From assembly GCA_023443745.1 (NCBI GenBank), contig JAEZTB010000064.1, positions 1 to 64,000 of the forward strand: a stretch of 64,000 bases of DNA. Reading direction: 5' to 3'. A program made the translations under genes and the position numbers. Source of the DNA: Bacillota bacterium. Its GTDB lineage: Bacteria > Bacillota > Clostridia > DSM-8532. The stretch's first letter is position 1; the number at the start of each line of letters is the position of its first letter. Below are positions 52,604-61,162 of the stretch, in pieces. The notes beneath the pieces are model-generated. The model worked only from the letters and a program-made list of their open reading frames with translations. It made no database searches and was not told the origin of the DNA.

Positions 52604-52948
52604 ATGGCATTTTTAGATGATGTGAAAAAATTTGGAAAAAACATTACCGATAAGGGTAAGGATGTAATTGAGATTACAAAGCTCAATTCACAGATCGGCA
52701 ATGAAAAGGACAGAATCAAAGAAATGTATGTCAAAATCGGTGAAGAGGTCTACAAATCTTACAGCGCAGGTGAAGGCTCTGCTTTTGATGAATACTGCGT
52801 TCAGATTAAGGAGATCGAAGCTAAAATCGATGAGCTCACAGCAAAGGTTCTTGAGCTTAAGAATGCCACCAAGTGCCCCAATTGCGGCGCAGAAGTAACC
52901 AAGGAAACATCCTTCTGCTCCAAGTGCGGAACCAAGATCAACGGTTAA
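52604..52948 (+). CDS. coiled-coil zinc-ribbon protein
   Basis: A 114-residue protein. Helices about 5-80 (FGKNITDKGKDVIEITKLNSQIGNEKDRI; VQIKEIEAKIDELTAKV) form a coiled coil, then a C-terminal zinc ribbon CPNCGAEVTKETSFCSKCGTKI. Such small double-domain proteins are frequent in clostridia with no set role. A strong AAGGAGG lies before the ATG; a clean terminator follows. It is thus a single-gene transcript. Confidence 0.8.
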   Translation: MAFLDDVKKFGKNITDKGKDVIEITKLNSQIGNEKDRIKEMYVKIGEEVYKSYSAGEGSAFDEYCVQIKEIEAKIDELTAKVLELKNATKCPNCGAEVTKETSFCSKCGTKING

Positions 52949-52966
52949 TCATTACTGACTTTAACG

Positions 52967-52992
52967 GCGGCCTTTAACAAAGGCCGCTTTTT
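52967..52992 (+). terminator. intrinsic terminator after the zinc-ribbon gene
   Basis: GCGGCCTTT (52967-52975), loop AAC, AAAGGCCGC (52979-52987), TTTTT. Confidence 0.9.
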
Positions 52993-53020
52993 AATTGTTT
53001 TGGGCTGAAGGAATTGTATT

Positions 53021-53596
53021 ATGAACAAAAACGAATTGCGGCGCTTAATGATCGATCAAAGAAAAAAGCTCACGCAGGAGCAAGTCAACATAGCCTCAGA
53101 AGCCATTGTTGATGCACTTAAAAATCTGACCCTTTTTAATCAAAGCAAACTCATTATGTCCTATATGCCTTTTAGCAATGAGGTAAATATCCTACCCTTG
53201 AACCAATGGATTTTGGATCAAGGCAAAAGTCTGTGCATTCCCAGGGTTGTCAGCGGCACCGAAATGGACGCCGTTAAAATAGAAAGCCTTAGTCAGGATC
53301 TTATAAAAAGCAGGCTCGGAATTTTAGAGCCTGATCTCTTAGCAGAGCCTGTTGATGTCAGCAAGATTGAGCTTATTCTGGTGCCTGGCCTTGCCTTTGA
53401 CCGGGACGGAAATCGTTTGGGTCATGGTAAGGGTTATTATGATAGATTTCTAGCCAAGTGCAGCAGGAAGACCTTCTTGCTGGGAATAGCCTACAGTTTC
53501 CAATTTTTTGACAAAATTCCCTTCGACCCTTATGATATAAGAATAAAGGGTCTTGTGACTGAGAACCAACAGGTTTTGTGTCAGAAACAGGGGTAA
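53021..53596 (+). CDS. 5-formyltetrahydrofolate cyclo-ligase
   Basis: A 191-residue MTHFS enzyme that converts 5-formyl-THF to methenyl-THF with ATP. N-terminal KNELRRLMIDQRKKL, SYMPFSNEV in the substrate site, LVPGLAFDRDGNRLGHGKGYYDRFL as the ATP/magnesium block. Length is normal. Shine-Dalgarno AAGGA. It links folate metabolism to fmt and trmFO elsewhere in the window. It is followed four bases on by the TPR-S41 gene. Confidence 0.93.
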   Translation: MNKNELRRLMIDQRKKLTQEQVNIASEAIVDALKNLTLFNQSKLIMSYMPFSNEVNILPLNQWILDQGKSLCIPRVVSGTEMDAVKIESLSQDLIKSRLGILEPDLLAEPVDVSKIELILVPGLAFDRDGNRLGHGKGYYDRFLAKCSRKTFLLGIAYSFQFFDKIPFDPYDIRIKGLVTENQQVLCQKQG

Positions 53597-53600
53597 TGCT

Positions 53601-55211
53601 ATGAGGCGTTTATCAGGTCTTTTTCTTATTGTGGGCTTAGTGATTATAATAAACGGCTGCAGTCCTTCCTTACCCGTTATCAATGATATATTGAAATCTA
53701 ATGATAATAATGATCCAAAGCTTCTTTACGAGTTGTTTTTGGCAGATAAATCCAACCAGGAGATCTTATCAAAGCTCATTTCCGTTTACAAAGACAGAGG
53801 GGATGACAGAAGCTGTATAGCCGTATATGATGAATACCTGAAATTAGTTCCGAGAGACATTGATGCACGCATTGATATGGCTTATTGCCAAATGAATCTG
53901 GGAGATTACGAAGAAGCCAGAATCAATTGTGAAAAAGCCCTTTCTGTGGACCAGCAAAATCCCCTTGCCTATAATGCCCTTGGGAATGTCTACGGGGACT
54001 TGACCCAATATGAAAAAGCCTTGGAAAACTATACCATGGCTAACCAACTGGATGTGAACTTCGAGCCCGCAAGAACCAATATTTTATGGGCACTCTTTAA
54101 CAGCAACCAGCACCATAAATGTATCGAATTTGCTCAAATCCAAGTCCAAAGCGGACATGAAAGCTACGAGCTTTACTACTACCTTGGGTTATGCTACGAA
54201 GCTTTGGACATGCTTTCATCCGCTTCTGAGGCTTACACAAAGGCGCTTGACTTCAGCTATAATGATCATTCCGACGCCTATTACCATTTGGGACTTATAG
54301 CTTTTCAGCAAGATAAATATGATGAGGCGTCAGACTATGTTCAAAAGGCCCTTGAACAGTCCCCGCGTCATAAAGACGCGCTATGGCTGATGGATGAACT
54401 GGAGGCAATCAAGATAAGGTGGCCTGAACGGATGGCAAATTTTATTAAGGACAATTACCTGTATAAAGATTACGTAACCGAATTTGAAGATAATCTTAGC
54501 GCACTGGAAAAAATCTCGGTTCTTCCACAAGATGAGGCGGTAAAAGCAGCGGAGCTCACCCTGCATCCGGACGATCCCTTTAGCTTTATCATTACAGGCT
54601 CTGACTATGATTACTATCAAACGGAACAGGAGAAATCCACGGTATTTTATTCCACTCAAAGCCTTGCCGGAAAGAACTATGAGCTTTTTCGCATCGAAGC
54701 CTTCAATCACATGACGGGAAAGTACTTTATAAGGTTCGCCGAAGCCATTGACAACAAAAAAGACAAGGTTCTGGTTTTTGATCTGCGTGGTAACGGAGGA
54801 GGAGATATGAAGGCTTGCTCCGAAATTCTGGATTACCTTTTGGGAGATTGTGTTACGGTGAGTTTTATTAATAGTGACGGCTATATTTCTTCCTATTATT
54901 CCTCGGCCGATCAAGTTCTGTTCAAGAAAATCATCCTATTGACCGATTCGTCAACGGCCAGTGCTTCCGAACTTCTGACCCTGGGCCTGAAGGTCTATCA
55001 TCCGGATACCTACATCATTGGCGAAGCGACTTTTGGTAAGGGTGTAAGCCAAATTTTCTTTGATGACCCCAAGAATAAGCTGGCTCTTTGCCTTGTCAAT
55101 TCTTATTGGAATGTTCGCGAAAACAATATCCATGGATATGGTATCCAGCCTGATAAAGAAGCTAAAAATCAAAATGAATATGATTTTGCACTTCAAAATG
55201 TGATACAATAA
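53601..55211 (+). CDS. TPR-S41 peptidase lipoprotein
   Basis: A 536-residue surface lipoprotein. The signal ends in the lipobox (INGC, Cys about 20). TPR repeats run about 35-270 (DIDARIDMAYCQMNLGDYEEARINC; AYNALGNVYGDLTQYEKAL; AYYHLGLIAFQQDKYDEAS). The C-terminal domain has S41/C-terminal protease features: VLVFDLRGNGGGDM, ILLTDSSTASASELLTLGL with the catalytic Ser, and TFGKGVSQ with the base Lys. No PDZ domain is visible. TPR-S41 on one chain is an uncommon arrangement; a role in processing envelope proteins is inferred. Confidence 0.8.
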   Translation: MRRLSGLFLIVGLVIIINGCSPSLPVINDILKSNDNNDPKLLYELFLADKSNQEILSKLISVYKDRGDDRSCIAVYDEYLKLVPRDIDARIDMAYCQMNLGDYEEARINCEKALSVDQQNPLAYNALGNVYGDLTQYEKALENYTMANQLDVNFEPARTNILWALFNSNQHHKCIEFAQIQVQSGHESYELYYYLGLCYEALDMLSSASEAYTKALDFSYNDHSDAYYHLGLIAFQQDKYDEASDYVQKALEQSPRHKDALWLMDELEAIKIRWPERMANFIKDNYLYKDYVTEFEDNLSALEKISVLPQDEAVKAAELTLHPDDPFSFIITGSDYDYYQTEQEKSTVFYSTQSLAGKNYELFRIEAFNHMTGKYFIRFAEAIDNKKDKVLVFDLRGNGGGDMKACSEILDYLLGDCVTVSFINSDGYISSYYSSADQVLFKKIILLTDSSTASASELLTLGLKVYHPDTYIIGEATFGKGVSQIFFDDPKNKLALCLVNSYWNVRENNIHGYGIQPDKEAKNQNEYDFALQNVIQ

Positions 55212-55244
55212 AAGAAAGAATGTTCTTTTAACGGGGTATCTTTC

Positions 55245-58200
55245 GTGAACGATTTTGTACATTTACATCTTCACTCTGAATATAGCTTATTGGACGGGGC
55301 TTGCAGGATCAACCCGTTGATTCAGCGAGTCAAAGCGCTGAACATGCACAGTCTGGCCATTACCGACCATGGTGTCATGTATGGTGTTATAGACTTTTAC
55401 AAGGCATGTAAAAAAGAAGGGATCAAACCCATTTTAGGCTGTGAGGTCTATACCGCTCCACGCACCTATAAGGATAAAGACCCTCGGCAGGATGCCGATC
55501 AGGGCCATCTCATACTTTTAGCCAAAGACAACAGGGGATATCAGAATCTTATGCGGCTGGTCTCCACGGGCTTTACCGAAGGGTTCTACTATAAACCGAG
55601 AATTGATTATGCCCTTCTTGAACAGTATCATGAAGGTTTGATCGCTTTAAGCGCCTGCCTTGGCGGGGATATTCCTCAGAAGCTTATCAACGGTGAGTAT
55701 CAAAATGCAAAAGCAATTGCTCTCAGGCTTAACAGCATTATGGGGGCAGGGAACTTTTATCTGGAGCTTCAATACAATAATCTGGCTGAGCAAAAGCAGG
55801 TTAATACAGAACTTGTTCGCTTGTCGGAAGAGACAGGAATTCCGCTTATTGCCACCAACGATGTCCACTACATTCACAGGGAGGATGCAAGAGCTCAGGA
55901 AATCCTCATATGTATTCAAACAGGTAAAACAATAGACGATCCCGACCGCTTGAAGTTTGAAACCGACGAGTTTTATTTGAAAAGCCAAGAGGAAATGTGG
56001 GAGCATTTCAAGGCTTATCCTGATGCCCTTTTAAATACGGTCAAGGTAGCCGAAGCCTGTAATGTTGAACTTCAGTTTGGTCAACTCCATTTGCCCAGCT
56101 ATGACGTTCCTGAGGGAACAACCCCCTTTGAATATTTGGCGGAGCAATGCAAAAAAGGTTTTAAAGAACGCTACGTCGAGGATGATGAGCTTTTGAACCG
56201 ACTGGAATTCGAGCTCTCAGTCATCCATCAGATGGGCTATGTAGATTATTTTCTCATCGTCTGGGATTTTATCAAATATGCCCGTGACAACGGCATTATG
56301 GTAGGGCCTGGCCGAGGCTCGGCCGCAGGCAGCATCGTATCATACTGTCTTGGTATCACCAACGTTGATCCTATCAAATATAACCTTATTTTTGAGCGTT
56401 TCCTGAACCCTGAACGAATTTCCATGCCCGATATCGATATTGATTTCTGCTACGAAAGAAGGCAGGAGGTTATTGATTATGTGGTACGTAAATATGGTGA
56501 GGATCGTGTGGCCCAGATCATTACCTTTGGTACAATGGCTGCACGAGCAGCCGTACGGGATGTGGGCAGGGCCCTGGCTGTCCCCTATAATGAAGTGGAC
56601 AAGGTTGCCAAGCTGATACCCATGATGCAGGGAAGGCATATTACCATTGTGGACGCCCTCGAGATGAATAGCGAGCTTAAAATGCTGTATACTTCTGAGC
56701 CCCGAATACACGAGCTTCTCGATACGGCCAAAACACTAGAAGGTATGCCGCGCCACGCCTCTACACATGCAGCAGGCGTTGTTATCTCCAGCGAACCCCT
56801 TACCAATTTTGTACCCCTGTACCGAAATGAAGAGCTTATCTCCACTCAATTCCCCATGACGACCCTTGAGGAATTGGGTATGCTGAAAATGGACTTTTTA
56901 GCCCTTCGGACCATCACCGTTATAAGGGATGCTGTAGAACTGATACAAAAAAACCAAGATCAGCCCATCAATATTGACGCCATAGACTATGAAGATCAAC
57001 CTGTTTACGAAATGATCGGAAGAGGGGATACAGCCGGTGTTTTTCAGCTTGAAAGCCAGGGTATGACCTCCTTTATGAAAGAGCTTCAGCCTAGTTGCCT
57101 TGAAGATATTATTGCAGGTATTTCCCTTTACCGCCCGGGCCCCATGGATCAAATTCCCCGGTATATCCGCAATAAAAACAATCCCGACGCAATAACCTAT
57201 GTAACCCCCAAGCTCAAACCTATTTTGGATGTTACCTATGGCTGCATGGTTTATCAGGAACAGGTTATGCAAGTTTTCCGGGATCTTGGTGGCTTTTCCC
57301 TGGGACGCAGTGATTTGGTGCGACGGGCCATGTCCAAGAAGAAAAAAGAGGTCATGGATGCCGAGCGCCAAAACTTTGTTTATGGAAGCATCAATGAAAA
57401 GGATCAGGTCGTCATACCGGGTGCAATCCGGAACGGTGTTTCCGAAGATGCGGCCAATATTATATTTGATGAAATGATGGACTTTGCAAGCTACGCGTTT
57501 AATAAATCCCATGCAGCGGCCTATGCCTATGTAGGCTATCAAACCGCATGGCTTAAATATCATTACCCCGTGGAATTTATGGCTGCGACTATCAACAGCT
57601 TTATGGGCAGCCTGGGAAAAGTAAGCCAATATGTTATGGAATGCCGCAAAATGGGCATTCAGGTGCTTGCTCCCGACATTAATGAGAGCGAAAGCTCCTT
57701 TTCAGTAAAAAACGGCGCTATTCGTTTCGGGCTCTTTGCAGTTAAGCATGTGGGTGGTACGGTAGTTTTAAACATCATTCGCGAAAGGGAAGCTCACGGG
57801 CCTTATAAAAGCTTTGTGGACTTTTGCGAACGCCTTGAGGGCAAGGAGCTCAACAAGAGAACCGTTGAAAGCCTTATAAAATGTGGCGCTTTTGACTTAT
57901 TTGGAATTTATCGTTCAAGACTTTTTGCAAATTATGAAAAAGTATTGGAACGTGTTTCCCAAAAACGCAAAACATTGATGACCGGCCAATTCTCCCTTTT
58001 TGATTCAGTTTCCGATCAGGATGAGACGGTCAGTATCGAGTGGCCTCAAATGACCGAATATGATCCAAGGCTTCTTTTGGTCATGGAAAAGGAAATGCTG
58101 GGGCTGTATATCTCAGGCCATCCCCTGGATGAATTTCAGGACGAGATCAAGGAGTTGGTCACTGTGTTCTCCTATGATTTTGAAATGCCTGAGGAAGGAC

Positions 58201-58847
58201 AAGCTGCTGATAATCGCCTTGGAGATAATCAATTTGTCAGAATCGCAGGTATTGTGGCCGATATCAAAACCATCAGCACAAAAAGCAATCGTATGATGGC
58301 CTTTGTTACGGTAGAAGACTTATACGGTCAAATGGAGGTTATTGTTTTTCCCAATATCTACGAACAATACGCACGCTTTCTGGCCAATGACAGCCAAATC
58401 CTTGTAGAAGGGAAAATTTCAGTTAAAGAGGATGAACAGCCCAAGATTCTAGCTGATAAAATAAAGCCTCTGATGCGTAAAAACCCTTTGGACGTCGTTG
58501 AAGCAAGGCAAGACACTTCTGCTCCTTCTGAGTCTTCGGGAAATAACAGGGTTGAAGAGGGAATAACCGCTTATCAATCCATGCCTGAGAAGACATCTAA
58601 AAAAATGAATGAGAAAGCGCCTGCCCGAAGCATACTAAAAGTACTGTTTGACGAAAGTCTCTCTGAGGCAAAGAGAAAATCAGCTCTGGCACTGCTCCAA
58701 TATTTTCAGGGCCAGGATACTGCTTATGTTTATATTGATCAGGCCAATAGGCCTCAAATGAAGCTAAATATACAATTAAGTGAGCTTTTGCAGAATGAGT
58801 TGACAGATCTTCTGGGTTCTGACCGCGTCAAGCTATCAGGGCTTTGA
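55245..58847 (+). CDS. dnaE: DNA polymerase III subunit alpha (DnaE)
   Basis: A 1200-residue C-family polymerase. PHP domain at the N-terminus (HLHSEYSLLDGACRI, TDHGVMYG, CEVYTAPR). Polymerase core has GRGSAAGSIVSYCLGIT and the catalytic Asp motif SMPDIDIDFCYERR. The fingers and beta-binding region follow (FASYAFNKSHAAAYAYVGYQTAWLK). A helix-hairpin-helix domain and a C-terminal OB fold (VRIAGIVADIKT..) are present. Length is typical of DnaE. Firmicutes also use PolC, not seen here. GTG start after GGGG. The TRAP and pfkA genes follow on the same strand. Confidence 0.96.
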   Translation: MNDFVHLHLHSEYSLLDGACRINPLIQRVKALNMHSLAITDHGVMYGVIDFYKACKKEGIKPILGCEVYTAPRTYKDKDPRQDADQGHLILLAKDNRGYQNLMRLVSTGFTEGFYYKPRIDYALLEQYHEGLIALSACLGGDIPQKLINGEYQNAKAIALRLNSIMGAGNFYLELQYNNLAEQKQVNTELVRLSEETGIPLIATNDVHYIHREDARAQEILICIQTGKTIDDPDRLKFETDEFYLKSQEEMWEHFKAYPDALLNTVKVAEACNVELQFGQLHLPSYDVPEGTTPFEYLAEQCKKGFKERYVEDDELLNRLEFELSVIHQMGYVDYFLIVWDFIKYARDNGIMVGPGRGSAAGSIVSYCLGITNVDPIKYNLIFERFLNPERISMPDIDIDFCYERRQEVIDYVVRKYGEDRVAQIITFGTMAARAAVRDVGRALAVPYNEVDKVAKLIPMMQGRHITIVDALEMNSELKMLYTSEPRIHELLDTAKTLEGMPRHASTHAAGVVISSEPLTNFVPLYRNEELISTQFPMTTLEELGMLKMDFLALRTITVIRDAVELIQKNQDQPINIDAIDYEDQPVYEMIGRGDTAGVFQLESQGMTSFMKELQPSCLEDIIAGISLYRPGPMDQIPRYIRNKNNPDAITYVTPKLKPILDVTYGCMVYQEQVMQVFRDLGGFSLGRSDLVRRAMSKKKKEVMDAERQNFVYGSINEKDQVVIPGAIRNGVSEDAANIIFDEMMDFASYAFNKSHAAAYAYVGYQTAWLKYHYPVEFMAATINSFMGSLGKVSQYVMECRKMGIQVLAPDINESESSFSVKNGAIRFGLFAVKHVGGTVVLNIIREREAHGPYKSFVDFCERLEGKELNKRTVESLIKCGAFDLFGIYRSRLFANYEKVLERVSQKRKTLMTGQFSLFDSVSDQDETVSIEWPQMTEYDPRLLLVMEKEMLGLYISGHPLDEFQDEIKELVTVFSYDFEMPEEGQAADNRLGDNQFVRIAGIVADIKTISTKSNRMMAFVTVEDLYGQMEVIVFPNIYEQYARFLANDSQILVEGKISVKEDEQPKILADKIKPLMRKNPLDVVEARQDTSAPSESSGNNRVEEGITAYQSMPEKTSKKMNEKAPARSILKVLFDESLSEAKRKSALALLQYFQGQDTAYVYIDQANRPQMKLNIQLSELLQNELTDLLGSDRVKLSGL

Positions 58848-58865
58848 CATTTGATTTCTGCTAAC

Positions 58866-58948
58866 GGGTCGAGGCTTGTTGTACGATGCTAGGGCATCGT
58901 ACTCTGCTAACGGGTCGAGGCTTGTTGTACGATGCTAAGTAATCGTAC
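58866..58948 (+). repeat. two tandem GGGTCGAGG-box hairpin repeats after dnaE
   Basis: Boxes GGGTCGAGGCTTGTT at 58866 and 58912 (46-base period). Hairpin 1 is GTACGATGC-tagg-GCATCGTAC (58881-58902) and is followed by TCTG. Hairpin 2 is GTACGAT with ATCGTAC (58927-58948), a larger loop, then CCTATTGG. Arms differ from those at 3.3 kb, while box and layout are the same. The units lie between dnaE and mtrB, upstream of the true mtrB start. Confidence 0.85.
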
Positions 58949-59024
58949 CCTATTGGCAGACCTTGCTAATAGTTTTTCTTGCACTTTAGATCAAAATAAT
59001 ATAAGATGTTTCTGGGGTGATACG

Positions 59025-59279
59025 TTGGAAAAGAATGAATCTGATAAAGCTTATGCCGATTATATCGTGGTTGAGGCAGAAGAAAACGGAGTCAATGTCA
59101 TTGGTCTAACCCGAGGTAGAGATACAAGGCTTCATCATACGGAAATTCTTGATAAGGGAGAATTATTGATTGCTCAATTTACCGAACAAACGTCAGCCAT
59201 CAAGATAAGAGGTAAGTCAAAGGTTCACTGCAGTCATGGTGTGATTGAGTCCGGGAGCAGGCAAGGAGGGCATTTGTAA
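59025..59279 (+). CDS. mtrB: trp RNA-binding attenuation protein (TRAP)
   Basis: An 84-residue TRAP homologue. DYIVVEAEENGVNVIGLTRG, DT-L-HHTE, LDKGELLIAQFTE-TSAIK-RG and HGVIES match B. subtilis MtrB over the whole length. TRAP forms an 11-mer that binds tryptophan and then GAG/UAG repeats in trp leaders. RNA-binding Lys56 and Arg58 (B. subtilis numbering) are kept as Lys60 and Arg62; Lys37 is Ile41 here, and Phe32 is Leu36. The start is TTG 59025 after GGGGTGA; the ATG at 58932 lies inside the repeat. Location between dnaE and pfkA differs from the folE-mtrB operon of B. subtilis. Confidence 0.9.
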   Translation: MEKNESDKAYADYIVVEAEENGVNVIGLTRGRDTRLHHTEILDKGELLIAQFTEQTSAIKIRGKSKVHCSHGVIESGSRQGGHL

Positions 59280-59280
59280 T

Positions 59281-59475
59281 ATGTGGACGGTTGTTTACAT
59301 GGCACAAAATAAGGATATGGCAGAGAAGCTTAAGTCCATCCTTGAAGAGGGTGGGATCTTAGTTCGGATCAACCCCGTTAATCGAAAAGAAAAAGCAGAT
59401 GATTATTTTGAAGTTTCGGTTCCCGAGGCTGAGGTGGAAGAGGCCCACGGTATTATTATTGAAAAAGGTTTTTAG
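59281..59475 (+). CDS. DUF2007-like small protein
   Basis: A 64-residue protein, VVYMAQNKDMAEKLKSILEEGGILVRI then EVSVPEAEVEEAHGIIIEKG. This ferredoxin-like beta-alpha-beta pattern resembles DUF2007 (putative signal-transducing) proteins. AAGGAGG lies 11 bases before the ATG. It starts one base after the TRAP stop, implying coupling. No function is known; a link to the TRAP gene is only positional. Confidence 0.7.
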   Translation: MWTVVYMAQNKDMAEKLKSILEEGGILVRINPVNRKEKADDYFEVSVPEAEVEEAHGIIIEKGF

Positions 59476-59535
59476 TCAAATTTCCTCGTTTTCAATTTGG
59501 AAATACTATTGTTAAATGCTTCATATGAGAGATTT

Positions 59536-59565
59536 ACCCGTGTTCACTTACACGGGTATTTTAAA
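59536..59565 (+). terminator. intrinsic terminator before pfkA
   Basis: ACCCGTGT (59536-59543), loop TCACTT, ACACGGGT (59550-59557), then ATTTTAAAAATATTT. It separates the dnaE-mtrB transcript from pfkA. Confidence 0.75.
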
Positions 59566-59651
59566 AATATTTAAAACCTTCGTTATATCATTCTTAAAAG
59601 TAAGTTCTCTTTGCCTGAAAAGGGTAAGGGTATCATTTTTGGAGGAATTTC

Positions 59652-60623
59652 ATGAGTGATGTTAAAACTATTGCAGTGCTGACCAGTGGAGGAGATGCCC
59701 CTGGAATGAATGCTGCGGTCAGATCAGTAGTAAGAACAGGAATATATCACGGTTTTAAGGTGATGGGCATACATAAAGGTTATGAAGGGCTATTACACGG
59801 TGATATTGAGGAAATGCAGGTCCGCTCTGTTGGTGATATTATTCAAAGAGGCGGAACCATTCTTCAGACAGCTCGCTCGCATGAATTTACGACTCAGGCG
59901 GGTCTTGAAAAAGGCATGTCCATGGCTAAAATTTTTGGTATTGATGCTCTTGTTGTTATAGGTGGCGACGGTTCCTATCGTGGCGCAAAAGATTTAAGCC
60001 GGTTAGGCATGAATGTCATCGGTATACCGGGCACCATCGATAATGATATTGCCTGCACCGAATATACTATTGGTTATGATACGGCCATGAACACTGTTCT
60101 GGATGCTATCGATAAAATACGCGATACATCTTATTCCCATGAACGGTGTAGTGTTCTGGAGGTTATGGGACGCCATGCCGGTTGGATCGCTTTGAATTGC
60201 GGAATTGCCGGTGGAGCCGAAGCTATTATCCTTCCAGAAAAGGATTTTGATATTGATAAGGATATCATTTATCCTATTGTTGAAGGCCGCAATCGAGGTA
60301 AGAAGCATTATCTGGTCATTGTTGCAGAAGGAGTAGGCGGGGCGGTGGAAATCGCAAAATATATTGAAGAAAAGACCGAGATTATCACACGAGCCACCAT
60401 ACTTGGATATATACAGCGCGGCGGGTCTCCCACTATTACCGACAGAGTGATGGGCAGCCGTATGGGAGCCTATGCTGTTGAAATTTTGAAGGCCGGAAAG
60501 AAAAATCGTATTGTGGCTGTTCAAAACGGAAAATTCCTGGATATTGATATTGAAGATGCTCTCAGTATGAAAAAAGACATAGATGACGAACTGGTTAATT
60601 TGAGCAAGATCCTGGCTCTATAG
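59652..60623 (+). CDS. pfkA: ATP-dependent 6-phosphofructokinase
   Basis: A 323-residue glycolytic enzyme that phosphorylates fructose 6-phosphate. AVLTSGGDAPGMNAAVR opens the ATP site. GGDGSYRGAKDL keeps the Gly that marks ATP rather than pyrophosphate use. GTIDNDI holds the catalytic Asp. VLEVMGRHAGWIAL and GGSPTITDRVMGSRMG follow. GGAGG precedes the ATG. In many Firmicutes pfkA follows dnaE; here TRAP and DUF2007 lie between. Confidence 0.96.
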   Translation: MSDVKTIAVLTSGGDAPGMNAAVRSVVRTGIYHGFKVMGIHKGYEGLLHGDIEEMQVRSVGDIIQRGGTILQTARSHEFTTQAGLEKGMSMAKIFGIDALVVIGGDGSYRGAKDLSRLGMNVIGIPGTIDNDIACTEYTIGYDTAMNTVLDAIDKIRDTSYSHERCSVLEVMGRHAGWIALNCGIAGGAEAIILPEKDFDIDKDIIYPIVEGRNRGKKHYLVIVAEGVGGAVEIAKYIEEKTEIITRATILGYIQRGGSPTITDRVMGSRMGAYAVEILKAGKKNRIVAVQNGKFLDIDIEDALSMKKDIDDELVNLSKILAL

Positions 60624-60624
60624 G

Positions 60625-60703
60625 GTGCGATGTCTACGGCATCGCACAACAGAGGTGCGCACAGTGCACCAACATGACTAGACCCGTTAACAAGTCTCGA
60701 CCC
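60625..60703 (-). repeat. GGGTCGAG-box hairpin repeat on the minus strand
   Basis: Read on the minus strand: a box GGGTCGAGACTTGTTAAC (from 60703), a second box GGGTCTAGTCATGTT (from 60685), a hairpin GGTGCAC/GCGCACC (60670-60654; one GU pair), TCTGTT, and a second hairpin GTGCGATG/CATCGCAC (60647-60625). Same layout as the other copies, but inverted relative to the flanking genes. It begins right after the pfkA stop and may also end that transcript. Confidence 0.75.
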
Positions 60704-60724
60704 GTAGAAGAGGTGAATGGCATA

Positions 60725-61159
60725 ATGATAGTTGAAACACGCTTTCCTGTCCGGTATGCTGAAACAGACCAGATGGGTATCGTGCATCATTCGGTTTATC
60801 CGATATGGTTTGAATGTGGACGGACAGATTTTACCAAGTATTACGGCATTCCTTATTACGAACTGGAGAGGCTTGGATTAATGTTGCCTTTAGTGCGTTT
60901 GGGATGTGAATACAAAACACCTATCCGATACGGTGAAAATGTTTTATTAAAAACCAGACTTTTGGAGGGAACCAAGGTAAGATTAATTGTGGGCTACGAG
61001 GTTTACGTAGAGGAAAGAAATGCTTTATGTGCAAAAGGATTTACCGAGCATGCCTGGACCGGCAAACATTTAAAACCTGTAAACATTGCTAAATATAAGC
61101 CTGAACTCTATGAGAGACTTTTACCCATGTATAACGTTGCTACAGGAGAAAAACCGTAA
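60725..61159 (+). CDS. acyl-CoA thioesterase (4HBT hot-dog fold)
   Basis: A 144-residue YbgC/4HBT-type thioesterase. The block VRYAETDQMGIVHHSVYPIWFECGRTDF carries the catalytic Asp and conserved His. It is followed by GLMLPLVRLGCEYKTPIRYGE and KVRLIVGYEVYVEERNALCAKGFTEH. By family it hydrolyses short acyl-CoA or acyl-ACP. ATG 60725 follows AGAGGTGA; the longer frame begins inside the repeat and is not credible. pgsA starts just downstream. Confidence 0.88.
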   Translation: MIVETRFPVRYAETDQMGIVHHSVYPIWFECGRTDFTKYYGIPYYELERLGLMLPLVRLGCEYKTPIRYGENVLLKTRLLEGTKVRLIVGYEVYVEERNALCAKGFTEHAWTGKHLKPVNIAKYKPELYERLLPMYNVATGEKP

Positions 61160-61162
61160 TCT

